Below are positions 1 through 13,563 of a DNA stretch of 64,000 nt, one piece after another. The first letter of the stretch is position 1. Each line of letters opens with the position of its first letter. The DNA lies in assembly GCF_963678635.1 (NCBI RefSeq), contig NC_087068.1, forward strand, positions 2,294,001 through 2,358,000, given 5' to 3'. The notes beneath the pieces were generated by a model, which had not been told where the DNA came from, ran no database searches, and saw only the letters and a program-made list of their open reading frames with translations. A program made the position numbers and the translations under genes. The DNA comes from Symsagittifera roscoffensis. Lineage: Eukaryota > Xenacoelomorpha > Acoela > Convolutidae.

Positions 1-3000
1 CTTTGCAAAGCTGGTGAATTTGACTTACATATTCCGCCAAAAACAATAAATAACAGAACATAATTGAAAAAGTTACTTAGCCTGGCGGCGGAAAACGGCG
101 ATTTTTTTTTTGACAACACATACATTGAACTTTCTTGGGAGCTTAAGCTAAGTTGAACAAAGTTAAACACAACATACTGCTAATGAGAATCTTGTGCACG
201 GACTGGAACAGTAGTATTGTCCAAATTATTCAATGGAATAATTTTTTTTTTACTCATTTGGATCCTCAGCGCAAAATTATTCATTAGTTTTAGACGTTTT
301 CTGATGCCGGGTGAAGTAACTTGTTCAACTTGTTACATGTCGCTTTTTTACAGCATAAGGTGTAAGTCAAGCTTTTCAGCTTCCCAGAGAGGTAATTTGA
401 ACTTTTTATTCAGAATTTTTATGTTGTGTGGGAGGATGTTTTCACAGCAAGAATTCCTCTAAAATTAAACATGAGATACTGGCTAATTGCCTTCGAAACA
501 AAGTTTCACAAAATTTGGCGCGGCTTAGTCCTTCCAAACTTAATTTTTATATCATAAAAACTTGCAGAGAAAACGACAAAAGCGTGAAAAAAAAACTTGT
601 TCACTTGATAGTTGAAATAAAAAAATTGCACCTTCTATGTTTCGTGACTGTACTTGAATTTTGCTTACAAAATGCATTAATTTTACACAATAAAAGACTC
701 CAATTTTCGATCACATTTTGATTTAATTCAACAGCTTTTCTCCAATTTCTAGCAGCTTGTAAGCATTAAAATAATCCGAGCAGAAAGCAATTTTAGATAA
801 ATTTGAGGCTATTTAATTGGCTTTATTGATTTTTTAAACTAAAAGTAAAGCTTAAAAAGTTGCATGACGTTGAGAAACTTCTCTGCCAGTTTTTTTTCTC
901 GAAATAATTCAAACAAAAAAAACAAGCAAAACCATTTCCATTAAAATCACCGATTGATTAGCAACCCAAACAAAAAAATTTGAACACAGCCTTGCATTTA
1001 AATCTTAACTTTTTGCTTATTTATAATGTCATTTATTTAGATTTTTTGGCTAATTTTTTGTCTAGGAGTCTAACTTGATTCTGCTCGCTTTGCGTTGAAA
1101 AAATATCTAATTTTGAAGTTGCTTAATGCTACGTGGTCGGGTCGGAACAAAATCTTCAAAACCATTAACAACGTTCACAATGTAACATTTACACGAGAAG
1201 TATTTCCGACTAAGCTTTTCAAAGTTTCGACACTGAGAATATCCTCATATAGGATTACGCCTAAAAATATGAGTAAAAATTTTACTGACTGTTAAAGCTC
1301 GTGACTGATTATTACAGCGATTTCAATGATATATGCCATCATTTGTTTTATTTAACATTTGCTGTCAAGATTTTATTAGAGAATGATAGCCAGAAATAGC
1401 CTCCTGAGCAAAAAAAGTTTCTACCAAATTCAATTGCTGACAGATTTTGGACAATCCTTGATAGCAACATCACTATCACGCTCCAACTGGAGACTGAACA
1501 GTTGAAGTAAAAGACAGCAATAGTAGGACATCACACCGTCTATGTCTTTAAAATTTTATTTTTTTTACCGTTGTTATAAAACAATAAAAATTATTTTTAC
1601 TTATTTTTTTTGCTCTAAGATATGTAAAGTTTTCTGTCCGATGTAAAATAATTTTTTAGTAAATATTTTTTTAAGTCTTTTTAGTAAATATGCCATCTTT
1701 TTTCACTCTGAAAAATACTTTTATTTCGAGGAAATAGTCATTAACACAAAAACAGATTAATACCAAACCAAATTGAGTTCAGTAACTAATATACATCATT
1801 TGAGAAAGCAAGTTAACAATTTCAAAAAAAACTGCCAAAGGATGCCTCAGAAATCAAATCAGCTGTGATACTGTTCTTCTAGCCCAAAAAATCTCTTTTT
1901 TTTTAAATTTTGAAATTTTTTCATAGAAAGTAATTGTCCCAAGCCTCGGAAGAAAATTAACACTACAATCAGCCTTATAACTATAGTCGAAATGCACAGA
2001 ATTTACAGAAAAGATCCCAAAAACTCAAAATGCTTTTGTTAAAAAAAACTATGGTGAAAATTTGTCTGAACTTCCTATGAAAGAATATTGATAACATCCG
2101 GATCATTTTCATAAATAAAATAGTTGTTTCATGCTAGTTCTAATACACAACACATTGATTTGTTTTTGTCAACGAATTTTGCCCCGTGCTTAGTTTTTTA
2201 GAACAATTCCTATTGATAGAAAGTTAACACAAACTCTGTGTTCAGAAAAAAAATCCTATTTTCTCACCACGTATTGATGTACTTGAATGCTTCAAAATTT
2301 TGTTTTGATGCAACTTCTGTATTGAATATAGATTAGGTTGAAAAATGATTTTTTAGTGAAGAGTTTTTCTTACAAATCATGTGCCCAACTATTCTAAGAC
2401 TTATAGTTTGCAATGCATTCAATTTACTCTTACGTGTTGTTCTCGATAACAAAATATAATAAGGAATTATTGGTTGTTTGAAATTTTTGTATGCTCTCAC
2501 TAGTTGTTTTGAGTACAAATTTTCTCTGAGGTGGTAAAATTTCTGCATCATTTCTTTTTAACAGTTTTATGGGCTCATCAAAAAATTTGTTGTAAACTTA
2601 CTCTTTACATTTTTCCCGTATTTACTAAGAGTAGATGACCAAAGATGAAGAGTAGGGGAACAAAAATAGAATTTTGGGGAACTCCAAACTCAATGATTTC
2701 ATTTTTAGATGTGAACGGCTCTATCAAGTGAAAACTGACTTCTTTTGATCAAATAGGAGTTGTTTAAATCATTCAATTCCCTCTAATTCAGGAACAGTTT
2801 AATTTTTGCGATAAAATGAAAATAAAATAGATAGGAAAATGTTGTAGCTTTGCCTTTACATAAAATTATGGATTGTTTAGCTTGCATTAACTAAATACGG
2901 AAAAGTTTTAGCGAATGCATACACAGCTTGTAGAAAATGGAGACGACGCTTATTAACTATTACAAATTCACAGTTTATAACCCCTTATAATTTTTTACAT

Positions 3001-5393
3001 AGCCGTCGATTAAACAAAAATTTGATTGTGGGCTTGAGATGTTAAAATTATTATTTTGAATTAAAAAAATTTCCAAATCCGTTATGATTAATCAAATGAT
3101 TTATTAAAAAAAATCATCCTGAGATAAATTTTCAGCGCTTTTCCAAAAATTGTAACAACAGTAGAACAAAAGATTTGAGTGAAAAATTGAAGCAGAATCA
3201 GAATGTTTATTTGTTTTTCAGATACTGCTCACGTGGTAATGTAGAACAGCTAAATACGGAGTGATAGCAAGTGTAGAAAAAATATCAGCGATGTGGAAAA
3301 TATACAATTCTAGCTCAAATGAACTAGGTCCGTGGATTGTTTTTAAGGTCATTTTTATACTCCCATGAAACTGAGTTCTCTTTAATTTGTTTGCAAAATA
3401 GGCTATAATGATGTCTTATGATGACACACGAAACGAAACAGAAATCAATTAACAGTTCGATTGTAAAAGGAAAACACTGATTAAAAGAAAAAGACCAGTC
3501 TTCAAAAATGATGAATATTGTGAAAGGGATTTTTGATTGATACAATTTTTAATCAATAGGCTTATGAGTAGAATAAGACCTCCGATTTGAATGGCACAAG
3601 ATAATTCAGAGCAGCCGTATCTTGAAAGAATAAGCTTAATAACGGATGGAAAAATTAAATAGATCTCGAAGAGTGAAACACAGAAAAAAGAACAAGTTTA
3701 CTACTTTAACTTGATTTCGTTTTAATGAACCAACTACTCAGTGATGACATTTAAATATTCCTCTGGAGGATTGGTTAATTTTTCACTAATTTACGCACCG
3801 AATCCTTTAAATAAAATCCTTTAAAAATTTCCAAATTGACAGCATGCAGCTTCATGCTTGAAAAAGTTCGCGCAAATAATGAAACAAGACTGCTCGTATC
3901 TCGCAAGGCAAAGCCCTGAATATTTCCACGACCCTTCAATTGGTTCTCAAAAACTCTTACTGGAGAAAATTTTAAAAAAACTTAGTTTTTGACTGTCGAT
4001 GATCAACATAAACAAATATACCTTACAAAGTCACAACACTAAGTGACGAAATCACCAATGATTTAGCAAGCACATACTTGCATCACCAGAGAAAATATTG
4101 CCATGAACACAGTTTTTACAAATAAAAAAAATTTGGATCTTTAGCAGGAGAAACAAAAGAACCGTAGAGCACGAATTTCATCAAAATTGGATCAAAACAG
4201 TGCTTGCAAGAATTTTTTAAAGGAACTGTCATCCGGAATGGACAATTTTTTCTTTAAATGAGTTTAAAAAATTTAAAAGTACTAGCGTAGCTACTGCACC
4301 AAAGCTGCTTCGAGAAACACAGATCTTACAGCTATACTACAACGCAACGCAAAACAGAATGGATAGATAGTTAAAGTGAATAAATGGACGTATATTTTTG
4401 GGAGGCTTAACCCTTTTCCGCCTGACGTTTGAAAAAATTGATTTAGGAAATTTTATTTCAAAATAGTTTAATTATGAATAACATGTTAAGTGCTAGCAAA
4501 AAATTAGAAGATTATTAAAAGAAATAGGACTTCGCTGAAACATGAAAAAAATCTTGATGAAACTTAAACATGGCGAGATACGGGTCACACGCATGGTTGT
4601 TTCCAAAACTCGTAATTTTTTTATCGGCCGTTTAAACAACTAGATACAGTTTTGATAACTTTAAGTCGGCGTACTTGATTTTACGCGCTACTGGAATTTT
4701 TTCAAAAACAGGTAAACATGCTTTTTTGGGCTTTTTTGGCGCAAACTTTTCCCTCACAATTAGTATATAATGGCGCCAAAAACGCCTTTCAACAAATTTA
4801 AGGTAAATCAGCAAAATTTAAAAGTATTTTGAAAAGAAAAAGAGTTCCATCAAAAAACTTCAACTTCATAGATTATGAAGAAAAAGGGGTAACTTCCATT
4901 TTATGCCAATATTTTACGATGGCTTTTGAAATGCCATATATGCCATAAAATTGAAAAAATTCCCAAATGGCATAAGTTTCATTCAACAGTTGAATTGAAA
5001 AAATCGAGAACAACTTTTCGTGAACAATGTGAGAAAATTAGTCAAGTTGTCAATTCAAATGTTGATTGACTTTTGATCTTGAAAAAATTATAAAATTTTT
5101 CATCAAAAGCGAAAAGCATAAACTTGCGGTTATTGATAAGCTTCTTGTGTCAATTTTTCCAACAAATTTGTCACTTTACAATTGTTTGGAAGCAAATAGT
5201 TCCCAATTTTGTTGAAATGTTTTTGTTTCTGGCAAAATGTTAAATCTAGAACTTCATAGAAAATGTTTGAGTTACAATCAAAACTTGAAGCTTATTTTTT
5301 TTGTTAAAAATTTGATTTTTATGCCATTGGGGCATCACGCCGTTTGGGAAGTTACCATAACTATGCTTGTTTTGAAAAGAAGAAAAAAAACAT
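1..5393. other. AT-rich non-coding stretch
   Basis: Very AT-rich DNA with many A and T runs and frequent stops in all six frames. The open frames present are short and of biased composition, and none is recognisable. The only structured item is at about 3880-3935: a half copy of the dispersed palindromic repeat also seen near 20550, 41650, 41910 and 44000 (core GACTGCTCGTAT, then a GGGCGAAGCC-like segment, here partly altered). I see no gene. Confidence 0.6.
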
Positions 5394-5713
5394 GATATCG
5401 CTTAGTTTGCTTCCTCATAATCCACACAAAATCTATACGGGAAATTATGTGTGAGGTTTTGAGTACAATATGAGTGAAAGGCGAAAATGGAGTGGACCCA
5501 AAAACAAATGACCGAGCAAGTTTAGCGTCGATGATACTACGATTAGATTAATTGTCTAAGATAACCATAAAATCATCAACACTATACCTGCACGGCCATT
5601 TGATTTTGGGTCTTAACAAGTTTCTCCTTTCACTCATTTTGTACCCAAAATCTCACACATAATTTCCCGTATCAATTTTGGGTGAATTAAGTGGAGGCAA
5701 ATTGAGCGATATT
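5394..5713. mobile_element. Foldback / MITE-like inverted repeat
   Basis: The two halves are imperfect reverse complements. The left arm begins ATATCGCTTAGTTTGCTTCC and the right arm, read in reverse complement, begins ATATCGCTCAATTTGCCTCC. Both arms then share GATACGGGAAATTATGTGTG (one base differs in the left arm), a GAGTGAAAGG block and an ACCCAAAA..CAAATG block. Arms are about 125 bp with a central loop of about 70 bp (near 5515-5590). No coding capacity. This is the form of a non-autonomous foldback transposon. Family and target duplication are not resolved. Confidence 0.7.
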
Positions 5714-6437
5714 GGTTTTTGTCTTCTCGAAGCCAACATAATGTTTTCGTTGCTTCTAATTGATATTATGAAAAATCGGGTTGGAACAAACTTCGAATTA
5801 AAGAAGGGGTTCATGGACGTAAAGACAATCGAGTATTAATTTCTAACTAGAAGATGATTATGCAGATTATCTGATCAATTTATAGCTAGAAAAAAAAATT
5901 TGAAAAAATCAGACTCTGTAATTGAAAGAAAAAGAAAGAAAAGAATTGTAGGGGTTCATTTTTGCTATGTTTTATACAAAAGGGTCTATTGCAAAGATTC
6001 CAATGTCAGCACTGAAAAAATGATAGTTTGTTTGGAGCAATTCCAGATTATTTGTTTTGCAGTTTCAAAAGTTTTCGAATAACTTCTTTTTAATAAAAGA
6101 AATATTGACAAACTGAAAACCGGGCTGATAAAGTATTAAACTTCAAAATTTTGCATCCTAAAGGGAATTAATACAACCAATTAACTTTAATTTTCCTCAG
6201 TTCAAATTGGAAAAAACTCAGCCGTCACGCATAAATTATTCGAGTTTCAATTTCAGTATCAAATTATTAAACGTGCAGTTTATATGGACTCGATTTAAAG
6301 CTGGTGCCGAATCAGGGTACTATAGTGACGTACGGGAACACAACGATTCGGGGATGCATACCCTTTCAATAAATGTTGAATCTATACATTACCAGCAACA
6401 GATATACGTTGAAGGGAGTACACAACCGAAAACTTAC
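5714..6437. other. Intergenic, no supported gene
   Basis: AT-rich sequence. A plus-strand open stretch at 6257-6445 has an acceptor-like TTTCAATTTCAG and a GTAATG at its end. It overlaps the better-supported minus-strand exon candidate at 6438-6512, so I did not call it. Confidence 0.4.
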
Positions 6438-6512
6438 CCCTTTTGGTAATGATTTTGACATCAGTTTTCCGGCAAAGCGAACCAAAAAATTTTCTATAGG
6501 TGCCTTCTCGCA
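6438..6512 (-). CDS. Candidate internal exon, unknown gene
   Basis: A 75-bp stretch open in phase 0 (25 codons, reading CEKAPIENFLVRFAGK...). On the minus strand it is preceded by a good acceptor (ATAAATTTCCAG) and followed by a consensus donor (GGGGTAAGTT). It lies in locally GC-richer DNA. I do not recognise the protein. Exons to join on either side were not established; a segment near 7127-7240 on the same strand is exon-like but weak. The call rests on splice signals and open phase only, so a chance match is possible. Confidence 0.35.
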
Positions 6513-6708
6513 CTGGAAATTTATAGATAACAATAAAATGTTTTGGTTTTTGAGGTCTGTAATTTCCAAAATTTGAAGAAAAAAAATTATGATTGCTTAC
6601 AAAAAGATAATTTGCTACCAATTTTCTAATCTTAATCAATTATAATCGACAATTGTTAACTTAGTTTCTACTTTTTTTCTGAAAAACAATAATTCATTTT
6701 ATTCGGTT

Positions 6709-6849
6709 CTAAAGAAAATAATTCTTTTTTTTCTTGGCTATTTTCATTTCTTTAAAATAGGGAGTTAGTGGGGCAGGCGACGTGGGGGTTGACGGAGTTG
6801 CGGTTTGGTTAAGATGAGCATGAATGTTTTTGTTCGGGTTTGAGAGTTG
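6709..6849 (-). CDS. Candidate terminal exon, Thr/Pro-rich with Lys-rich end
   Basis: On the minus strand a long pyrimidine tract ending CTAATCTTCAG precedes 47 codons (stop included). They encode a Thr/Pro/Ser-rich segment (TATPSTPTSPAPLTP) and a lysine-rich tail (KIAKKKKNYFL). The stop at 6709-6711 is followed six bases later by AATAAA (6698-6703), a canonical polyadenylation signal. That arrangement is what a last coding exon should look like. The protein is not recognised. Its relation to the exon candidate at 6438-6512, which lies downstream on the same strand, is unclear: both cannot belong to one simple transcript that ends here. Confidence 0.3.
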   Translation of the reverse strand, partial: QLSNPNKNIHAHLNQTATPSTPTSPAPLTPYFKEMKIAKKKKNYFL

Positions 6850-7829
6850 CTGAAGATTAGAAAAATTAGAAAAACTTTTAAAACCTAAGAAAAAACAATC
6901 AGTTTTCATAAATTTTCTTAGCAAAAAAAAACAATCATTTATAATGAACGCAAGTTTTCTATATAATCAATTCATTTGGATTTATAATGGATTTTTACAA
7001 GCATGATTGATTATAATGATTTGAAATTTTATCACGTTGTCTCAATTTGCCACGATAATCGATTATCTAAACAACATTTTAGCCAACGAAAATCAAATAT
7101 GATCAATTTTTACTCATGAGTGTTAGTTGTAGGTCCGCTGCCAAGGGTATATACTTTCAGGGGAGCGCACGCCAAAAAAATCTTGCAATCTGGGTTTCAG
7201 ATCAATCGAAACTTTGGATTTTTGAAACCCACCACCATGATCTGCGCTCAAACTCAGTAAAAAGTTGATAAAATTGTGGTCTGTATCTATAAAATTATTT
7301 AAAAAATCTGATATAATTGAAAATATATATATAGTTTTTTTTAAAGTAATCAAATGCAATTATATTTGATAATAATCGACTATTATTGCTTCTAATTAAT
7401 TTATTCTTTCAATAAATTTTCAGACTTAATCATTGATCTATAATCGATTATTATCAGCAAAATTTTGTACGATTATCATTTTTTGCATTTAAGCTTACAT
7501 TATAGCTTTTCTTTGACCTTGACTATAATTTTAAAAATTGGAAATCGATTAAGCAGTTTTCACATAATTTCAAATATCTAAAAAAACTCCTCGTTTTCTT
7601 CCATTGAATTGTGTTCCTGAAACCCATTTTTTTCGTTTTTTACCTTGGAAGTAAAATAAATTTTACCTTGAAATTTTGTTTGATGGTTAGTTTGGCTGAG
7701 TCGGGAATTTTTCCTGTACTGCGGGAAACTTTCAGCTAATCTGAAAGGGTGTCTACGAAAAAAAGCTGAGAAGACAACTCACGTTTAGAGATTCACTACT
7801 GACACCAAATATATTTGCGTTGCGATAAC
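6850..7829. other. AT-rich stretch with ATAATCGATTAT-like sites
   Basis: Non-coding overall. Palindromic ATAATCGATTAT-type sequences recur (near 6645, 7050, 7370 and 7440). A GC-richer minus-strand open segment at about 7127-7240 reads like protein but lacks a convincing donor site. No gene is called. Confidence 0.4.
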
Positions 7830-9563
7830 GTTTCGACCATTTATGCGATTATAATTCAATATAAACTATTTTAAGAAATTGTTTTTTATGTTTTTTTTTT
7901 CTTCAAACTTCTACGTGCAGTGTAGATAAGTTTAGCAAAAAATGGAAGTTTATAGTGTTTTGGGAAAGCTTGGAAAATCAACTATTTGGACAATTTAAAA
8001 AAAGCCGAAAAAATTGTTTGAAAATCCCCCCTTTCACCCCCTCGAGAAAAACCTAGATCGGAGCCTGAACATAACATTTTAGAAAAAATCAATGATCAAA
8101 TATAAAAATGCCTGAAAAAAAGGTATTTTGGGTGGACTATACTGTACAGCAAAGATGCTCTAAAAGAAATTTGCCCTTTGGCAAGGAGCAACAAAAGAGA
8201 AGGAGGAAGACGAGCGGAATAAGACACCCTGAAAACGAAGGGAGAAATTAAAGGAGTGTCTTTTTAAAACCAATTATTCCAACTTGTCATTTGTTTTCGG
8301 TCGTTGATCAATTAGAGATGGGCACAGTGCATATTTTTAGCAAATAATTTTGAAGAAAGAATTTCAGCACAAATTTCAGAAAGGTCATTTCATTAAACAA
8401 TTCACTTAAAAAAATCATCATTATCCAAGCTCAGACATTTTTATTGCTTCAAGATGAAAATCAAAAATATTACGTGGATTTCATCAAATTTCAAAAATGT
8501 TCCAGAACAAGGAATTGAAAGACAAGTTGCTAAAACGAAAGCGTTGAAGAATTTCACAAAATTTATGAATAAAGATTCGTACCAATTAACTTGCTAGTTT
8601 TAGTCTAATTTTTGAATAACTAAAACAGTTAAAGTGACCCATTGTTGTGTTAAACTTCGAATCCGAATTTCGCTCGGAATCCGAATTTTGCGCTTTAGAC
8701 GAGCATTGTTGGCAGCGATCTAAATGAATATCACACAAATACTTTTCTTCAAATCATTTGGATAACCGAGATTATTAAAATAATAACAGATCATATTAAA
8801 AAGGCAGCAGGACTATTGTCTCTTTCTCAACCTGCCCTAAAAAATTTCAGTTTAGTATTTTCAGGATTTTAAAGGATAGAAAATTTCGGTAAAATCTCAG
8901 CCAAAAAACAATTGACCTGAGTTCTCAACAACTACAAGCAGAAACCCGAGTTGTAATGAAAGTCCATACAATTGCCTGATTGAATGAAAAAAAAACCAAG
9001 CAAAAATTTTAACACAAAATGAACTACTGCTTCTTTTCTGATTTTTCAGTTTTCTGTTTAATCAGAATTTTGAGGTGTTTGAGTGTAGTGAACGTTTCTG
9101 TCGTCCAATGATCGTTGATACGATCATGAAAAAAAAGATGATCATGAAAAAAAAAATTTAAAAAGGAGTTTTTTTTACACACAAAAGATTGAATAATTTG
9201 GTTTTGAACTCAAAATTTTGCTGTATTGGCACATTTTTAGTCCCTCTGTTCTTTCAAAGAACACCTTAAGCTTCTTCTGCGTAGGTTTCTTGTAATTTTA
9301 AAATCAGTTCGAACGAAAAAATTTCTTCGAGCCAGTTTATTGTTGATAAGTATGTAGTTGTCTTGATACCGTCATAGTAATTCATACCATATTGTGCAGA
9401 GGAAAAGTTGGGCCTTCAAATGAAACTCTGTGTGGTTTAATAAAATCTGGTTGTGAACACCTTCGAATATTTAAAAGTAATCAAAACAAGCTGACAAAAG
9501 AACTTTAATTATTTTTTAAAGGAACGTTTTATGGTTCGAGCATAGTTTTCTTACGAAACACAT
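7830..9563. repeat. Unique leader segment S, copy 1
   Basis: A 1.73-kb non-coding segment repeated almost exactly at 13563-15292. It runs from TTTCGACCATTTATGCGATT to the first, divergent unit of the 165-bp array. Differences from copy 2 are a handful of substitutions and short homopolymer changes (well under 2%). No open frame of note and no terminal inverted repeat was found. It forms the 5' part of a 5.7-kb unit made of S plus array. Confidence 0.9.
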
Positions 9564-12500
9564 CATTAAAGATGGTTCTGATTTTTTATTCAGTGTAATT
9601 ACTGTAGAGTTTTTTTCAGATGTATCGCTTTTCCTTTTCAAGTATGATAATTTAGGATTTTATTTCGTAAAAATTTGGGTTTTTCTTGAAGAGCAAAGCA
9701 AATTAAAAAAGGACAAAAACAAAAACATATCATTGAAGCTGGTTCTGATTTTATTTTAGTGTAAACACTGTAGAGTTTTTTCAGATGTATCGCTTTTCTT
9801 TTTCAAGTATGATGATTTAGGATTCTATTTTGTAAAAAATTGGGTTTTTCTTGAAGAGCAAAGCAAATTAAAAAAGGACAAAAACAAAAACATATTATTG
9901 AAGCTGGTTCTGATTTTATTTTAGTGTAAATACTGTAGAGTTTTTTCAGATGTATCGCTTTTCCTTTTCAAGTATGATAATTTAGGATTTTATTTCGTAA
10001 AAAATTTGGTTGTTCTTGAAGAGCAAAGCAAATTAAAAAAGGACAAAAACAAAAACATATCATTGAAGCTGGTTCTGATTTTATTTTAGTGTAAATACAG
10101 TAGAATTTTTTCAGATGTATCGCTTTTCCTTTTCAAGTATGATAATTTAGGATTCTATTTCGTAAAAAATTGAGTTTTTCTTGAAGAGCAAAGCAAATTA
10201 AAAAAGGACAAAGACAAAAACATATCATTGAAGCTGGTTCTGATTTTATTTTAGTGTAAATACTGTAGAGTTTTTTCAGATGTATCGCTTTTCCTTTTCA
10301 AGTATGATAATTTAGGATTTTATTTCGTAAAAAATTGGGTTGTTCTTGAAGAGCAAAGCAAAATAAAAAAGGACAAAAACAAAAACATATCATTGAAGCT
10401 GGTTCTGATTTTATTTTAGTGTAAATACTGTAGAGTTTTTTCAGATGTATCGCTTTTCCTTTTCAAGTATGATAATTTAGGATTTTATTTCGTAAAAAAT
10501 TGGGTTGTTCTTGAAGAGCAAAGCAAATTAAAAAAGGACAAAAACAAAAACATATCATTGAAGCTGGTTCTGATTTTATTCTAGTGTAAATACTGTAGAG
10601 TTTTTTCAGATGTATCGCTTTTCTTTTTCAAGTATGATAATTTAGGATTCTATTTTGTAAAAAATTGGGTTTTTCTTGAAGAGCAAAGCAAATTAAAAAA
10701 GGACAAAAACAAAAACATATTATTGAAGCTGGTTCTGATTTTATTTTAGTGTAAATACTGTAGAGTTTTTTCAGATGTATCGCTTTTCCTTTCAAGTATA
10801 ATAATTTAGGATTTTATTTCGTAAAAAATTTGGTTGTTCTTGAAGAGCAAAGCAAATTAAAAAAGGACAAAAACAAAAACATATCATTGAAGCTGGTTCT
10901 GATTTTATTTTAGTGTAAATACTGTAGAATTTTTTCAGATGTATCGCTTTTCCTTTTCAAGTATGATAATTTAGGATTCTATTTCGTAAAAAATTGGGTT
11001 TTTCTTGAAGAGAAAAGCAAATTAAAAAAGGACAAAAACAAAAACATATCATTGAAGCTGGTTCTGATTTTATTTTAGTGTAAATACTGTAGAGTTTTTT
11101 CAGATGTATCGCTTTTCCTTTTCAAGTATGATAATTTAGGATTTTATTTCGTAAAAAATTGGGTTGTTCTTGAAGAGCAAAGCAAATTAAAAAAGGACAA
11201 AAACAAAAACATATCATTGAAGTGGGTTCTGATTTTATTTTAGTGTAAATACTGTAGAGTTTTTTCAGATGTATCGCTTTTCTTTTTCAAGTATGATAAT
11301 TTAGGATTCTATTTTGTAAAAAATTGGGTTTTTCTTGAAGAGCAAAGCAAATTAAAAAAGGACAAAAACAAAAACATATCATTGAAGCTGGTTCTGATTT
11401 TATTTTAGTGTAAATACTGTAGAGTTTTTTCAGATGTATCGCTTTTCCTTTTCAAGTATGATAATTTAGGATTTTATTTCGTAAAAAATTGGGTTGTTCT
11501 TGAAGAGCAAAGCAAATTAAAAAAGGACAAAAACAAAAACATATCATTGAAGCTGGTTCTGATTTTATTTTAGTGTAAATACTGTAGAGTTTTTTCAGAT
11601 GTATCGCTTTTCTTTTTCAAGTATGATAATTTAGGATTCTATTTTGTAAAAAATTGGGTTTTTCTTGAAGAGCAAAGCAAATTAAAAAAGGACAAAAACA
11701 AAAACATATTATTGAAGCTGGTTCTGATTTTATTTTAGTGTAAATACTGTAGAGTTTTTTCAGATGTATCGCTTTTCCTTTTCAAGTATGATAATTTAGG
11801 ATTTTATTTCGTAAAAAATTTGGTTGTTCTTGAAGAGCAAAGCAAATTAAAAAAGGACAAAAACAAAAACATATCATTGAAGCTGGTTCTGATTTTATTT
11901 TAGTGTAAATACTGTAGAATTTTTTCAGATGTATCGCTTTTCCTTTTCAAGTATGATAATTTAGGATTTTATTTCGTAAAAAATTGGGTTGTTCTTGAAG
12001 AGCAAAGCAAATTAAAAAAGGACAAAAACAAAAACATATCATTGAAGCTGGTTCTGATTTTATTCTAGTGTAAATACTGTAGAGTTTTTTCAGATGTATC
12101 GCTTTTCTTTTTCAAGTATGATGATTTAGGATTCTATTTTGTAAAAAATTGGGTTTTTCTTGAAGAGCAAAGCAAATTAAAAAAGGACAAAAACAAAAAC
12201 ATATTATTGAAGCTGGTTCTGATTTTATTTTAGTGTAAATACTGTAGAGTTTTTTCAGATGTATCGCTTTTCCTTTCAAGTATAATAATTTAGGATTTTA
12301 TTTCGTAAAAAATTTGGTTGTTCTTGAAGAGCAAAGCAAATTAAAAAAGGACAAAAACAAAAACATATCATTGAAGCTGGTTCTGATTTTATTTTAGTGT
12401 AAATACTGTAGAATTTTTTCAGATGTATCGCTTTTCCTTTTCAAGTATGATAATTTAGGATTCTATTTCGTAAAAAATTGGGTTTTTCTTGAAGAGCAAA

Positions 12501-13563
12501 GCAAATTAAAAAAGGACAAAAACAAAAACATATCATTGAAGCTGGTTCTGATTTTATTTTAGTGTAAATACTGTAGAGTTTTTTCAGATGTATCGCTTTT
12601 CCTTTTCAAGTATGATAATTTAGGATTTTATTTCGTAAAAAATTGGGTTGTTCTTGAAGAGCAAAGCAAATTAAAAAAGGACAAAAACAAAAACATATCA
12701 TTGAAGCTGGTTCTGATTTTATTTTAGTGTAAATACTGTAGAGTTTTTTCAGATGTATCGCTTTTCTTTTTCAAGTATGATAATTTAGGATTCTATTTTG
12801 TAAAAAATTGGGTTTTTCTTGAAGAGCAAAGCAAATTAAAAAAGGACAAAAACAAAAACATATCATTGAAGCTGGTTCTGATTTTATTTTAGTGTAAATA
12901 CTGTAGAGTTTTTTCAGATGTATCGCTTTTCCTTTTCAAGTATGATAATTTAGGATTTTATTTCGTAAAAAATTGGGTTGTTCTTGAAGAGCAAAGCAAA
13001 TTAAAAAAGGACAAAAACAAAAACATATCATTGAAGCTGGTTCTGATTTTATTTTAGTGTAAATACTGTAGAGTTTTTTCAGATGTATCGCTTTTCTTTT
13101 TCAAGTATGATAATTTAGGATTCTATTTTGTAAAAAATTGGGTTTTTCTTGAAGAGCAAAGCAAATTAAAAAAGGACAAAAACAAAAACATATTATTGAA
13201 GCTGGTTCTGATTTTATTTTAGTGTAAATACTGTAGAGTTTTTTCAGATGTATCGCTTTTCCTTTTCAAGTATGATAATTTAGGATTTTATTTCGTAAAA
13301 AATTTGGTTGTTCTTGAAGAGCAAAGCAAATTAAAAAAGGACAAAAACAAAAACTTATCATTGAAGCTGGTTCTGATTTTATTTTAGTGTAAATACTGTA
13401 GAATTTTTTCAGATGTATCGCTTTTCCTTTTCAAGTATGATAATTTAGGATTCTATTTCGTAAAAAATTGGGTTTTTCTTGAAGAGCAAAGCAAATTAAA
13501 AAAGGACAAAAACAAAAACATATCATTGAAGCTGGTTCTGATTTTATTTTAGTGTAAATACTG
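9564..13563. repeat. 165-bp satellite array A, about 24 units
   Basis: Head-to-tail copies of an AT-rich 165-bp unit containing CAGATGTATCGCTTTT, TTCAAGTATGATAATTTAGG and AAAAAAGGACAAAAACAAAA. Unit starts (CATAT(C/T)ATTGAAG) fall at 9726, 9891, 10056, 10221, 10386, 10551 and so on. Diagnostic variants recur every nine units, so 10551-12034 and 12035-13518 are two adjacent copies of a 1484-bp higher-order repeat. The array breaks off in mid-unit after TAAATACTG, where the second copy of segment S begins. No coding frame runs through it. Confidence 0.95.

Noticed and set aside
6257-6445. Plus-strand exon between TTTCAATTTCAG and GTAATG
   Set aside because: Overlaps the minus-strand exon candidate at 6438-6512, which has a better donor; only one can be right and neither protein is recognised.
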